From assembly GCA_949317995.1 (NCBI GenBank), contig OX439046.1:37608002-37672001 (forward strand): 64,000 nucleotides of DNA, given 5' to 3'. The first letter of the stretch is position 1. Each line of letters starts with the position of its first letter. The stretch is from Acholoe squamosa (taxonomy: Eukaryota; Annelida; Polychaeta; Phyllodocida; Polynoidae). The notes beneath the pieces are model-generated. The model searched no databases. It was not told where the DNA came from and saw only the letters and a program-made list of their open reading frames with translations. Positions 24,561 through 36,040 of the stretch are shown here, one piece after another. The translations under genes were made by a program, and so were the position numbers.

Positions 24561-25607
24561 CTTGAGGGTTAATAATTCTGGGCACAAAAGGGACTGAGGT
24601 TACCTTTATTGGCAATTTTCTGCATATTACTTGTAGATTTTCTGATTAAAAAGAGGGGATGTGCACTTAGGTGCTTACTACAAAGGACTGGTATATCAAT
24701 CTAGTATGTCTCTATGACATATGGATTAATAAGACATTATCTGTTGATCAAATCTTTATTTGAATCATCAATAATAAGATACTAAAAAGAGCACATACAT
24801 GTACATACATGTATAAAATCATTCATAAATTCATTTATATTCACAGTGAGTGAGTGAGTAATAGATGTTTAACGCCATTTCGACAACTAAGGTCATATTC
24901 ATGGCGAGAACTACTACAGATTTCACAATGGGATGTGTCGGTGCCCGCGCATATGTGCACCACACACACCTTGAGGGGATAGAACAGAAGAGATATAAAC
25001 CCTTTTAAGTGGGCTAGGGAAGCCAGATTTATATTCACAGACTGGCGGGCCAGGCATAACAAAACCATTCTAAATTACAAAAAGTCTAGCATCATGGACA
25101 TGCACTGAAAATATCAGCAAAAATATTGGGAGAAATTTAATCAAAACCAATTCATATGTGTGGCACACCAAGGGTCGAAGGAGAATTATTAATATTATCC
25201 GTATCTTATAATAGCTTGTAGGTTTGATTGATGTCTCCAAGTATTCGATCCTCAATGTGACAGTTAGATATTTATATTTTACCAGGGATATATCTAGTGA
25301 AATAAATACCAGACAAGTGATTTAAAGTTCAACAATGTCGGAGTGATTTATTCACTACCTAAGGTCTAACAGTGGTCAGAATAAATAGATAAATATCATC
25401 AAGTAGTAATTCTGTACGGTGCAGGGTTATATCACACATCAGGCAACATCACGTCACATCGCAGCAGCGGGAACATAGCCGCTGTCACCTCGGTGGGGTA
25501 GCAGCTTTGCCAAGAAACCCACCAAGAATTCAATTCTATATATTTCTATAGTAAAAAATCCCATTATAACGAATTCTACATCAAATCAATTCGTTTATAA
25601 CAAATTT
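24561..25607. other. No gene recognised
   Basis: AT-rich intergenic sequence inside the Harbinger element. No motif-bearing frame and no repeat of note. Confidence 0.4.
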
Positions 25608-26263
25608 TTAATGTGAAGAAACAGTTTTTCTTATGGGTCCATGGGTTGCGGACATCAAGTCTACACGCAAGCGAGAAATGACGTCTAAGGGGGGCGGTGG
25701 CATACTGGACATATACCATGCTCCATAGTCATTTGTTGTACGGCCGATGGACTTTGGGGTTCCTTTCCTCACTGTGATGTCTTCTAGGGTTTTCGGTTCA
25801 ACGCCGGCAGCTGAAAAGTAGAAGTGATGAGATTTAATTTTAAGTCTAGTTTTAATACTGTAGATGCACATTTATTTTTGCTCAGTGAACATTTCAGCTG
25901 AAATATCATACAATATATACCGTAGTGACCTGTATAAGTGTTTTACATTAAATGCTAAGTAACTTGGTTAATAATTGGTCTTTTTTCACCCAGATTTCGC
26001 TGGTGGGTAGCTTGACATCTTGACTTTAAGAATAACTACCAAAATCCATGAGAAACAGAATAATAATGTAAAATATTAGTGCTTAATGCGAGGGCGCGAA
26101 TGACCACCAAATTCAAAGGGGAGATTAATTACCTTTAGGATCCGCCCAGTAACATCGCACGTCCGTGCAGGTTGCATCATCCGGAAGTGCTGCATGCCCC
26201 TTCGATATGATATCTGCTACACGGAACAGCATGGCACCGATATGACCACATGCCTGACAGTTC
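25608..26263 (-). CDS. SWIM-zinc-finger-like protein, C-terminal two exons (fragment)
   Basis: Two minus-strand exons join in phase 1: 26263-26133 (acceptor TTTCAG, donor G|GTAATT) and 25810-25608 (acceptor TTTTCAG, TAA stop). The first encodes CQACGHIGAMLFRVADI, resembling the C-x-H-x-x-A-L end of a SWIM zinc finger, then CTDVRCYWADPK. The second encodes EPKTLEDITVRKGTPKSIG and an acidic-poor tail ending RKTVSSH. A CxxxPCxW-like motif followed by EPK and a K/R-P segment is common in invertebrate SWIM/YqaJ-type proteins. I see no upstream exons with SWIM cysteines or a YqaJ nuclease, so this is a fragment or a gene whose 5' part I cannot find. Frame intact. Confidence 0.5.
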
Positions 26264-26708
26264 CTGAAACATATATATATGGAAATATTGATCATTATCT
26301 TACACAATACACATTATAAAACGATGCGCCATGCGTTGTGGCGCGAGAGAATGAAGTCAGGGCCAGACATCAAGATGCTTTCTATTTTCTTTTACCTGTT
26401 CAGGCTTCACCCCCTAAAAATCCTTAGGACGCCCAAAATAAGACAAATTTAGCTAACCTTTGGCATTAGTCCCATCAAGAAATTCAAAATATTAAGCCCA
26501 GGAGAATTTTTTGAATTTTAGCTCTGTTCATGTAATGATAAATCTATGGGAGCTAGCCTTTAATAGAAGTAAATGGAACTCTAAATAAACAATTTTTTTA
26601 AAGGGGTTAATTTTTTATTAGCGTTTTAGTTTTGGTCGACGTGGGCCTATTTAGCACAGAAAAAGTTTTCAGGTCCTACTTTATTAAATTATTCATAGCC
26701 CCTGTAAA

Positions 26709-26837
26709 GGGAGTGATCATTTTTTACCAGGGGGGATTGCATGTGGATGTGCAGAAAATCCGGTTGGGGGGAGTCGAAAATTCTGCCCCCCATCAAACTC
26801 AACAGCCCCCCCCCATTGTTAAAAAATGACCACTCCC
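26709..26837. mobile_element. Short MITE copy with AAA target duplication
   Basis: 129 bases with ends GGGAGTGATCATTTTTTACC and the complementary AAAAAATGACCACTCCC, flanked by AAA on both sides (26706-26708, 26838-26840). The AAA duplication matches that of the 14.2 kb Harbinger element. Confidence 0.75.
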
Positions 26838-26840
26838 AAA

Positions 26841-27459
26841 AATAATAATACTGACAGTGACAGGCAGACAGTAGTACTACTACTTCGTCTACTAGTACTC
26901 TAGCAGTTGTCTGTCTCCTTGCCAAATGTAGATCATATAAATGAATTTAACCAGATGCAAGGGAATTCTGGTTTCTAATTCTGTATTTGTGATCCAGGTA
27001 TTCAGAGGGGAGAGCCATACATACAATTAATAATATGGATAAGAAAAATTACACCACTGGGAAATACTTAATACACAGGAGTCAGTGAGTGCTGGCAGAG
27101 TTGATTTGGGAGCACTAGGTCGTGGCAGATTTCTACTAAATTCTAGCCATAACTCTGGCACAAAGCACATGTACACAACCCTTAGTATCCAATCTCAACA
27201 GCTGTGTACTTAAATTTACTTACTTTGCTCAGAGATCAGCACAAATTAGAAGTATTTCCAGTGTTTATTGCCACACCTCCCACACTGTTTACCATGGACT
27301 TGTACCTGATTACCCAGAATCCCCAGACCGGAATTCTGCCAGCGCGTGGGCGATAATACAGAATCGCGTAACCCCAATCAGCCGTATTTGTAGTTTTTGC
27401 CGGAAGTGCCTTACGCCATTTTGGATTCAAGTTGCGAATGCGGTGATAGTTTCGTACTT
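26841..27459. other. No gene recognised
   Basis: A motif ACCGGAATTCTGCCA near 27329 also occurs inverted near the 5' end of the LINE ORF1 (23194-23210), with GCGCG next to it in both. It may be a scrap of the same LINE 5' region. Otherwise nothing seen. Confidence 0.35.
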
Positions 27460-28553
27460 CTATAGCTCGATGCAGCAAGTTGGGAACCTGAGTGTTTTTC
27501 AGTTTTGGAGGCAGCTGTGCATGTAAAATGCCTTCATTCAAGGGACATTTTTGTATATGCTGCAGAAGACAAGTCTTGTGTATGATTCTATCTCAAAAAT
27601 CATAACAAAATATGAAAATAGAATCATTTGCTATGCAGTATTGCCTCATAATACATGTCAGACTAGACAAAATGCCCTCTGTAGGTCCCATATGGGCTGG
27701 AAAAGCACCATGCTCATAAATGTCTTCATCATTTTCAAGATAAGAATATCTGAAGACCTGAACAATGTGAACAGGTCCATGGTGCAAAAATCTTTTGTTT
27801 CTATTAAATTCCATCATCAATTGTTGTTTTGACCTGATGACCCATTGAAACCCATATTGAAATGCTATTAGAACCCCATATTAGGCTATCATAATGCACT
27901 ATTGAGCTATTTAGCTGTAAATAGCAACAAAAGCGTTGTCAGCACCAAAGACTAGAATCATGAGATGTGCCTAATTCTTCTCACACTTATTGTATCACTT
28001 AGATATTTCACATGCCTTTAAAGATGATCAAGTAGACCATAAAAATGGATAATTCTGGTATCAGTGGGTGATCACGCATCCATATATGGTGATCTATGTG
28101 GTCCCATATCAAAAACCAAGCAGAAATTTTGCTGAAAATCACAGTTTTTGCAAACTAACAAAAACCACATGTTTCCCATAGTGTAATAAGCCACCATAGA
28201 GGTAGGGAAAAAAGGCATACTCATTTATAAACTTGATGGGTCAGTATTATGCACTATCTATCAAAAACTTATTGTTAGAATATTTTTTCACAAAATATAT
28301 AGGGCCAAACTTTGAAAAACAGCAATTTTTTTAAACTAATGATTTTTAAATTTATAATTTGTACTTCAGTGGTAAACTGTGCACTATATTAATGTAATAC
28401 CATCTACCCTGGCCTGAAAGCAATGAGTTTCATCTTTCGTTTGCTGCAAATATTGTGTAAATCGGATAATTTTTGGCTAAACTACAGCATTTCTTAGCGA
28501 AAATTCAGGAAAAACTAAGTTTTAGGTTCCCAACTTGCTGCATCGAGCTATAG
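27460..28553. mobile_element. 1.1 kb non-autonomous element with perfect 30-bp inverted ends
   Basis: The 30 bases at 27460-27489, starting CTATAGCTCGATGCAGCAAG, are repeated inverted without mismatch at 28524-28553. Further inward the arms keep weak similarity (GTTTTTC tracts). No transposase-like frame inside; the body is AT-rich. I could not define a target duplication, so the superfamily is unknown. Confidence 0.7.
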
Positions 28554-29626
28554 TGCAACCTGACATCAAGCTCAAAATCCACTGGGTCTTACTATATTTA
28601 CAACAATTGTTGAATTTACTGTAATGTAGTTCATATAAACGAGGGTGTGATAATGAGAGGAGGAGTTGCAGAGTGGTTTGGTGGTAGCCGGTAACGTAAT
28701 GTCAACAAACACTGGGCAGCATCATCTTGGATTTGCCGAGGTGAAGCGGGTGTTATGGTGGTGCTTTCCTGTAAATCCAGTCCCAAAGAGGTATGTACGT
28801 AGACTTTGGTCTGTTTCATGAACTCACATGATATTCATGTATCACTTGACGGTATAATATGTGCATAGTAACATTTCCTCGCTGTAAAACTCGACGGTTT
28901 GTCCCGGAGCTCGCCAACGCACGTCTTCAACCGAGTGCCATAGTTTCGCATCCGAGATGTATCATGCATGAAAAAATAATATCTGATTTGGCAAGTTTTT
29001 ATACCATGAGTAACATACATGAGATGTATCATTATATGAATGTAAATATAACTGAGAATACCTGATTGTCAGATACCTGAGATGTATCATGTCGGCATGT
29101 AAAAATAACCCAGAGTATATGAAAGTCTTCAGATCTTCACATGTCCATGTTTATATATAAAATCCTGTTGACAGTAGTCTCACCTGCCATGGTAACCTGA
29201 CAGATGCACAATGTCTTGGTAGTTTCATATATAATGTTGCAATAAAAGAACTTGATGTCTTTTTTAATCCAAGCTCTCCTTTTCTCTCCTTTTCTTTCAC
29301 CTGACATAATAATCATGGGAAAACAGACTAGAATAACACACATTTCTTAAGTCTTCAATGACCTTCATGTGTTCCAACAAGATTGTAGGATAATAAATAA
29401 TGATTGGCCTGTGTCGGCGACAGTTTTTGGCCTGTGTAGTCTTAACTTAAAAGAAACATGTAAAAATCTGTCTCAGTAGTATACAGTAAGGGGTAATCAT
29501 TACATTCCGTCCCATTCCCCGTTTAGAGCCTGCATGGCCGTCAGATACACATGGACTTTAAACCTGTCCTTCACCTTTCGAGTCATGCATGCCATCTCCA
29601 TCTCTTTAATCTTGCATCACTGTGTG
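28554..29626. other. No gene recognised; short motif repeats
   Basis: The word GAGATGTATCAT recurs at 28953, 29021 and 29081 with ACCTGA or CATACAT before it. Otherwise AT-rich sequence without coding features. It is the 3' side of the MADF gene. Confidence 0.4.
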
Positions 29627-31927
29627 TCAGGAGATACCCTCTTGTCGGGGGGGGGGAAGAGGTTGAGCCTGAGCCTGGGCTCTCTGGACCACTATGGTGA
29701 CAAGATCATTCAAAGAATCCCCGTACGACTCATAGAATTTGTATCTTGACTGGAGTATCTCTGGTACTGTCTTCCGTTTCTTTTCTCCAGCTTTAAGGTG
29801 TTGTGGCTCTCTCTTCTCCAAGTACTCTGCCTTGGCAGCATCACTTGCTGCAGCTTTCTTGGAAATAGTGTAGTTAATAGTCTTACGTTTTTCACCACTG
29901 GTAGAAGGAATAGCACCCTTCTTGTCGGAAGAAGTTTTGCCAGACCCCTTGCCCCTATTATCAGGAGTAGGACGAGCTACGTCGGATCTTGCAGACCCAC
30001 CTGAAGTGTTCTTCCTGTGGGGAGAAAATCGGGTCCTAGTGGCGATGGAATCGTCTTCAGTCTCATCAGAAAACTCTCCATCAGGATTGTCGCCCTCATC
30101 CTTATGAGAATCGTCTGTCTCTTCGTCCTGGACCTGAATGACGTTGTCATCGGCCCCCTGGGATGGTTCCTCCTGGGCTTTGGGGCATACAACCTGCAAT
30201 ACATAAAAAATGCTTGTCTAATTTAATAAATGAAAAATATTTCAGCCAGGTGTCTGAGGAATTTTAAAACAGAGAATAAAACATAATTGCTGCTACCATG
30301 TGAATCATTAACATTATGTACTTAGACAAAAGATGAGAGATAGAAATATTTCCTGATCACCTTTTTCTGTGGGTAATTGGTGTCACTCTCCAATTTCTTA
30401 CACCAGGGATCTAAGAACCCACACAACCGTTTTATCAGTGCTTTCATGTAGGGGAGCTTCCCTTCTTCAGCAGATGACCCCGATTTCATTTTTCCAAACA
30501 CAATTTTCTGGTTGTCAGATCTCAAAGAAGTCATACGCATATTTATGAAGTAGGCTGAAAAAGAGGAATTATTTAACATCGGCACGCGAAAATGAAAACC
30601 ATATAAATAAGAACCAAATTTATTACAGTCACTTAGTAAGTACATGATATAATATGATAGAATAAATTGTTTAAGGCACATACTGAGGTAGTTAAGAGAA
30701 TACTGTGGTCGTAGTTATTTTCACATATATAAATTTTCGTGGGGTGGGCAAAAGAGACAAATTCACGTGTATTTAAATTTGCGGATTTGTCAAGTTCAAG
30801 TTGTTTGTATTCAATACAAACGTTCCAAAAAATCTTTAAGGTCTTTATCTTTAATTCAAGGGGTTATTAATGTCTGTACACTGAATAGAAGTCGACAATG
30901 TGGCCCTCTGAAGGTGAAAAATAAGGTCAGAATTTGACATTTCTCCTCCTGTTTGCTCTGTGACACTAATAGAAATTGTAGAATTTTCAACTTTTTTTTA
31001 TTCTGCTTATTGACTTTTGCAATGCGGGTGGGCCCGTAACCCAAACAATAAAAAGAAATGTGGCCTAGAAAAGCACACTAATACCTTCTCTAGTAGTAGA
31101 GCCGGTCTGGTCACACACAGCACACTAATACCTGGATAAAACGCAAAGATATGTACAGCTAGAGCTGTCCACATTGCAGTGGGGTCCTTATACAATGAGT
31201 GACTCTTATCATATAGGTGGGTGCATTGCTGCCACAGTTCACACAATCGTTCCAGTACTTGGGGATCTTTGAAGTACTGCCTCCCACTGCCGGCATTAGC
31301 TCCAGAAGGTTTTTTCTTCAGATCTCCGATAGTTTTTTGCGGGGTGACCACAGTGGTAGCTTGATTGTCGGGGATGTCTGCCTCTTGACCCTCCTCACAC
31401 TGGTCTCCCTGACCTTGCACTTCATCTTCGCTGTCGTCTTGTACCTGCTCGCTCCTACCAGAAAGAGTGTATGGAGGGGTTTTGATACAGGCCTTCTGGG
31501 CAGGGGGGCCTGATGAACATGAACTATCTTGTGTGTTTCCTAGTGCCACCTTTTTCTTCTTTTTAGGAGGTGGGGGTGTCGGAGAACATGGAGGGTTACC
31601 TGTCTCCTCCCCCTTATCCAAGTCTAGTGCACTGTCTTCAGTGGTTATAATGTCTATTTCGTCTGAATCGTCCTCCATGACGACCTTCATAGGCCTCTTT
31701 TTAGTACTGGAATTGTTTTTGGACATGGCCGTGCAAGCGTCTGCCAACTCATCTTCTGTCAAGTTGGGTAACCGGGCCTTACCTCTAGCGGAGAAACGTT
31801 TAGCAGGTTCCTTAGTTTCTTCCTGCGTCTCTTGGACTTCTTCTTAACATTCTGTTTTACCTCTAGGGGGGTTGGAAGCCTTGTTTCCTCCCCTACCCCA
31901 ATGCCTCGAACCTCCTCTACCCGACAT
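29627..31927 (-). pseudogene. MADF-type DNA-binding protein of the Harbinger element, one nonsense codon
   Basis: Three minus-strand exons join in phase: 31927-31132 (ATG opens MSGRGGSRHWGRGGN, donor G|GTATTAG), 30554-30361 (acceptor TTTTTCAG, donor GTGATC) and 30193-29627 (acceptor TATTGCAG, TGA stop). The MADF/trihelix domain spans the first junction: VLERLCELWQQCTHLYDKSH, then MRMTSLRSDNQKIVFGKMKS. It is preceded by an acidic, Pro/Lys-rich linker (TPPPPKKKKKVALG) and followed by a long acidic/Ser-rich region and RYKFYESYGDSLNDLV. Animal Harbingers carry a second Myb/MADF-like protein that brings the nuclease to the transposon ends; the position at the opposite end from the nuclease fits. 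TAA at 31844-31846 after codon 27 breaks the frame unless translation starts at a later methionine. Confidence 0.7.
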
Positions 31928-32264
31928 TTTGTTTGTTTACGACCAAAGTGAAGGTCACATGGCTTGCATGTGACACGCAAGACCGATAGCGATACCCCAA
32001 GTGAGAGAAAAGGGAACTATTTCTGTCAGCCCGAAAGCGAAGCAGCCCAATATGTACCCAAATTTTTCTAACTCATTAGAAAAAATCGGGTACCTGTCAG
32101 GCACTGTCGGGTTCCCGATGGAAAAAAATGAGCTCTTCCACCAAAGACGATTTCAGCCAATTCTTGCCCTACAGATGCCTGGCAGTACCAGATAGGTGCC
32201 CGACGGTCCCGACGGTGTCTGATGCGTCCCCGACGCAACCCGATGACCAAATCGGACAACAATC

Positions 32265-32289
32265 GATCGGTTTTGGTGGAATCAATGCT
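32265..32289 (-). repeat. Harbinger right terminal inverted repeat
   Basis: Inverted match to 18087-18111, followed by AAA. The 200 bases inside it repeat the words CCCGACG, TGTCGGG and ATCGG. Confidence 0.7.
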
Positions 32290-32292
32290 AAA

Positions 32293-33272
32293 GGGTCAAA
32301 TTATATAGGTAATGTACTAGAAAAAGTAACCTTTTTGCTGTTTTCCTTTCTAATATTAGGAATAGAAAAAAAGCGCATCAAGTATGTGATGCAAATTTTT
32401 AGTTTCGTTTTTTATCTTTATGATTTTTTTTGCCTTAAAAATATACCTTCCTTAAAGCTCTGCCATGTTTAGAGGCTCACCATATCTCAGCAAATGAGAA
32501 ACTAATGGTTTGCGGTATCAACAACCCCTCAGATAATCGTGAGGTGTCATGCATTTTTCAGGGAGAGGTGGGATGGTCAAAATCAGCCAAAAAACGGCGA
32601 TTCTTTTTCCCGCAAAAATCCGTGAGTGGTATAAACTCTACACGAAAATTAGTTTGCACAATAATGGCCAGTAAGGTTTAACTTCAAAATCGCTCCTAGT
32701 AATATGTCCACTTTCAACAGAAGTCTCCGAGTAATTGATTGCAGCCAGTCGGGGTTGCCATTAAATGTACTAGTGAAGAAGGGTCAGTGTAACATGGTTA
32801 TTGCCCTTCGGGAGGAGGGATCCTATTGGGAAGCATGCTGCTCTAAAAAGACTTCGGTTTGTAAAACAAGAGTTTATAAATTTATACACATGTACATTAT
32901 ACATTAATTCGTCTTTGTTTGAGTCCAGCTTTTTTGTCACTAACTCTGATTAGATTAGATATCGTATAGTCTATCACATATGCATGAGTTATGTAATACA
33001 CCACCTAGAATCCTACTCTCAATTCCCGATCCTGTGTTATCCTAGGACCATGGTCTGTGTGTGTGTGTGTGTCCTTCACGATAACACGACCTGCTGCCAC
33101 TTTGTGTGTTCTAACATATGTAGACGGCCTCAGATGTACATACATTCAGGCCACTAGGTCGTCAAGGGCTCTCTGCTTTTTAATATCTATCTCTGTTTTG
33201 TTTTCTTTCATTTTCTTCATTATGTCAGACCTTCGTTCCTTGATGTGATCTAGAATGGGTACCACAACCCCT
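32293..33272. other. No gene recognised
   Basis: Between the Harbinger right end and the next inverted-repeat structure. A short GT microsatellite at about 33053-33072. A 67-codon frame at 32704 has no known motif. Confidence 0.4.
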
Positions 33273-33274
33273 TA

Positions 33275-33560
33275 TCCAGTAAACACACATACGTAATTTG
33301 TGTGTAATTTGAGAATGTTCTCTGAACATAAAAATGTAAGGGCTTTTTCATGGTACTGGATGTAATACAATGCAAATTTACGTTCACAGAATGTTCTTTG
33401 AATGTTTTCTGTACATATTATTTACGTCAAGTATTTACATCATTTAACGTAAAATCATATCATTTGCCTTTTTGGTTGGGGATTCAGTAAGCATCATTTG
33501 AACCTTCATCTATGTCAATTATTTGCGTGCCTAATGTAAATTTATGTAATTTGAGTACTA
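33275..33560 (+). repeat. Left end of a TTACGT-rich transposon-like inverted pair
   Basis: After TA at 33273-33274 comes TCCAGTAAACACACATACGT. The inverted sequence (CCCAGTAAACACACTTATGT) ends at 50127, again next to TA. Subterminal words TTACGT, AACGTAA and ACAGAA(T/C)GTT are shared by both ends. Either one 16.85 kb nested element or two separate relics. Confidence 0.5.
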
Positions 33561-34485
33561 TGAAGAACATGATTTGAAGGAAAGAGTTTTTGCCCAAATC
33601 ATGGGCCCTTGAGGGCCTTGATTAATGGTCATCTAAAGGTAAAATTACAAAATTTGTCTATCTATGAATCAATTCCCCCCCTGTTAAAAAGACTGATGTG
33701 CTTCCCTTAAAATAAGCAACATGGGATAGAGAGACAGACAGAGGGACAAGGAGAGACAGAGACAGATAGAGGGGGGCTGAGAGTGATATTCATTTCCCAA
33801 AACAAGGAGTATTTGTTTGACCTAGTCTCTTGACATAAAGTGAGAATATCAATTTAGTTGATCATAGTTTTTACAGCCTCTGACCCTCATGCGGTATTGG
33901 AATATACTTGCTGGGGCAGCACTTTACTTTTGATCACCATGCCCCCTTGATCCCACCCTGCTAACTACCTGTGCCATGTAGTGAAGGGCCTGGTCACAGC
34001 TGAGTGCACAATACTGCAATAGCCAAACCAAAGGGGATGTCATTGTGCACCACCAAAGGCAATTTATCATAACACTGCTTATAATATCCCTTGGTGTTAG
34101 GGCTAGGGCACAGACATTAAAAAGACTCCCATACCTCTGCTGTAATTCAGCAGGTCGACACAGCTATATGAGAATATAAGTGCTTTTGTCCTTGGTACTT
34201 CTCAGGTGCCCACCACTCTGTATGCTGCTGAGTAGTAAAGTATGTATCGGCATACCATCCCAAAGTAAATATGCCTCCTTGTACTGCCCATGACTGCCCA
34301 AACATGATGGAAAAGTGCCAATTCTACACTATTTCAATAGCAAGACATCCATCCCAACCAAATCGAAGGGACTTATGGGTCACTGCAATCCACAGGCAGC
34401 ACTAGTCAGAGGCTAAGGTCATCAACGCAAGAATTTGCTGCACACATTTTGTATCAGGTATGTATTGAATATATTGGTAGTCATC
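33561..34485. other. No gene recognised
   Basis: Unique-looking sequence, a short GACAGA-rich tract near 33730. Nothing coding. Confidence 0.4.
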
Positions 34486-34489
34486 ATTT

Positions 34490-35750
34490 TATAATAGAAG
34501 ACAGAAGATGTGGTGGCAAATCTATGCCTTCGGTTTCCATATAGGGGGTACCGTGGCAGTCTGAGACAAAGAGTGGGTACCGTGGCAGTCTGGGAGACAT
34601 ATTAACCAGAAACACCACGGCATGGGCATACGCATACCCATAAGCCCACTGTAAACCTACAAGTGGCTTTATAAGCCATATAGGGTTAAAGCGGCAGATT
34701 GTGAGACATTTAGGGGTTACGGTGGCAGTCTGTGAGACATATAGGGGACACAATGTGGGACATAGATGAGTTGCAGCGGCAGTCAGCGGTGTATTGCAGC
34801 AGGCAGCAAGACATATACGGGGTACTGAAGCAGTCTGTGAGTCCTCCAATAAGTACTGTGACAGTCTACGAGACATATTTCGGTTACAGCATGGGTGCTG
34901 TGGCAGTCTGCGAGACATAAAGTGGTTACAGCAGTCTAGGGCACATATAGGGGTTACAGTGGCAGCATGGAAGATATATAGTGGTTATGAAGGCAGTTTA
35001 CAAATCGTCTATAGGTACTGCGGCAGTCTGTCCAACATATAGGGGTTACAGTGGCAGTCTGCGAGACATGATTATATATATGATTATATAAACTGCCACA
35101 GCACCCATAAGAGAACACGCAGACCTCCGTTGTAACCCGTATATGTCTCGCACACTGCAACAGTACCCATCAGAGGATTGAAGACTGCCAATGTAACCCC
35201 TATATCTCTCGCAGACTGCCACAGTACCCATTGGAGGTCTCACACTGGCGCCGTAACTCGTATATGTCGCGCAGACTGCTGTAGTACCCATTAGAGGACT
35301 CACAGTCTGCCACTGTAACCATTACATGTCTGGCAGACTGTCACAGTACCCATTAGAGGACTTGCTGACCTCTGCCATAACTCAAATATTTCTACAAGAC
35401 TTCTGCAGTACCCATTAAAGGATTGAAGACTGCCGTAACCCATATATGTCTTGCAAAGTGCAAAAATACCTCCTAGAGGACTCATAAACTGCTACCAAAA
35501 CCCCTATTTGTCCCCTGTATGTCTCACAGACTGCTGCAGTACCCATCAGTTGAATCGCGGACTGCATTGTAACCTGTATATGTCTCACAGACTGCCACCA
35601 TAAATCCTATATGTCTTGCAGACTGCTGCCGTAACCCTGATATGTCTTACTGCTCTATATTTCTTGCAGACTGCCACAGTACCCATTACAGGACTCACGG
35701 TTTGCCGTCATAACCAGTATATGTCTAGCAGACCACTGCCATAACCCCTA
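34490..35750. repeat. Inverted (head-to-head) minisatellite, about 61-base unit
   Basis: From 34490 to about 35075 units read GGCAGTCTG(T/C)GAGACATATA, GGGGTTACAGT; from about 35090 to 35750 the complementary orientation is repeated (CAGACTGCCACAGTACCCAT at 35212, 35272, 35333, period about 61). The turn is an AT-rich segment around 35075-35090. The arrays create runs of spurious ORFs on both strands. Confidence 0.85.
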
Positions 35751-35754
35751 TAAT

Positions 35755-36040
35755 GTCTGGAATACCCCTATGTCACTCACACACTACTGCCAGATCCCCT
35801 TTGTCACAGGCACACTGTCACCATACCCCCTAGGTCACACCCCCACTGTTGCCGGCCCACCTAGTTCACTTGCATACTGTTGCCGTACCCCCTAGGTCAT
35901 TGGCACACTGCTGCTAGATCCCCTAGGTCACTAACACATTGTGATCATACCCTCTAGGTCATTTGCACACTGTTGCTGGCTCTCCTAGTTAACTGGCACA
36001 CTGCTGCAAATCCCCTAAGTCACTTGCACACTGCCACTGA
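35755..36040. repeat. Tandem repeat, about 35-base unit, CCCCTAGGTCAC type
   Basis: Units alternate CACACTGTTGCC-like and CCCCTAGGTCACT-like blocks about eight times. Adjacent to, and perhaps derived from, the 61-base array since both carry CACTGC(T/C)GCC words. Confidence 0.75.

Larger units (their letters stand above)
18087..32289. mobile_element. PIF/Harbinger transposon, 14.2 kb, with nested insertions
   Basis: The left end AGCGTTGATTCAACCAAAAC (18087 on) is matched at 32289 by the inverted AGCATTGATTCCACCAAAAC, followed by CGAT on both sides. AAA flanks both ends (18084-18086, 32290-32292), fitting a 3-bp target duplication. Inside, a Harbinger nuclease gene lies near the left end on + and a MADF-type DNA-binding gene near the right end on -, the usual two-gene, convergent layout of animal Harbingers. 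Both genes carry stops, so the element is inactive. The 9 kb between the genes is filled by a LINE, MITEs, a SWIM-like fragment and a 1.1 kb inverted-repeat element. Both subterminal zones are rich in CCGACA/TGTCGG words, possibly transposase sites. Confidence 0.7.

Noticed and set aside
27236-27541. 101-codon minus frame starting MNEGILHAQLPP
   Set aside because: It runs across the inverted-repeat end of the 1.1 kb element and has no motif; chance ORF.
30017-30226. Hydrophobic + frame antisense to the MADF gene
   Set aside because: Complement of an acidic coding exon, which commonly gives hydrophobic antisense frames.
34484-35485. Several ORFs such as MSRRLPQ... and MSPLMGT... on the minus strand
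   Set aside because: They follow the 61-base minisatellite period and switch strands where the array inverts; not genes.
34490-36040. Regularly spaced repeats, considered as a CRISPR-like array
   Set aside because: Spacers are as similar as repeats, unit similarity decays gradually and the context is eukaryotic; an ordinary minisatellite.
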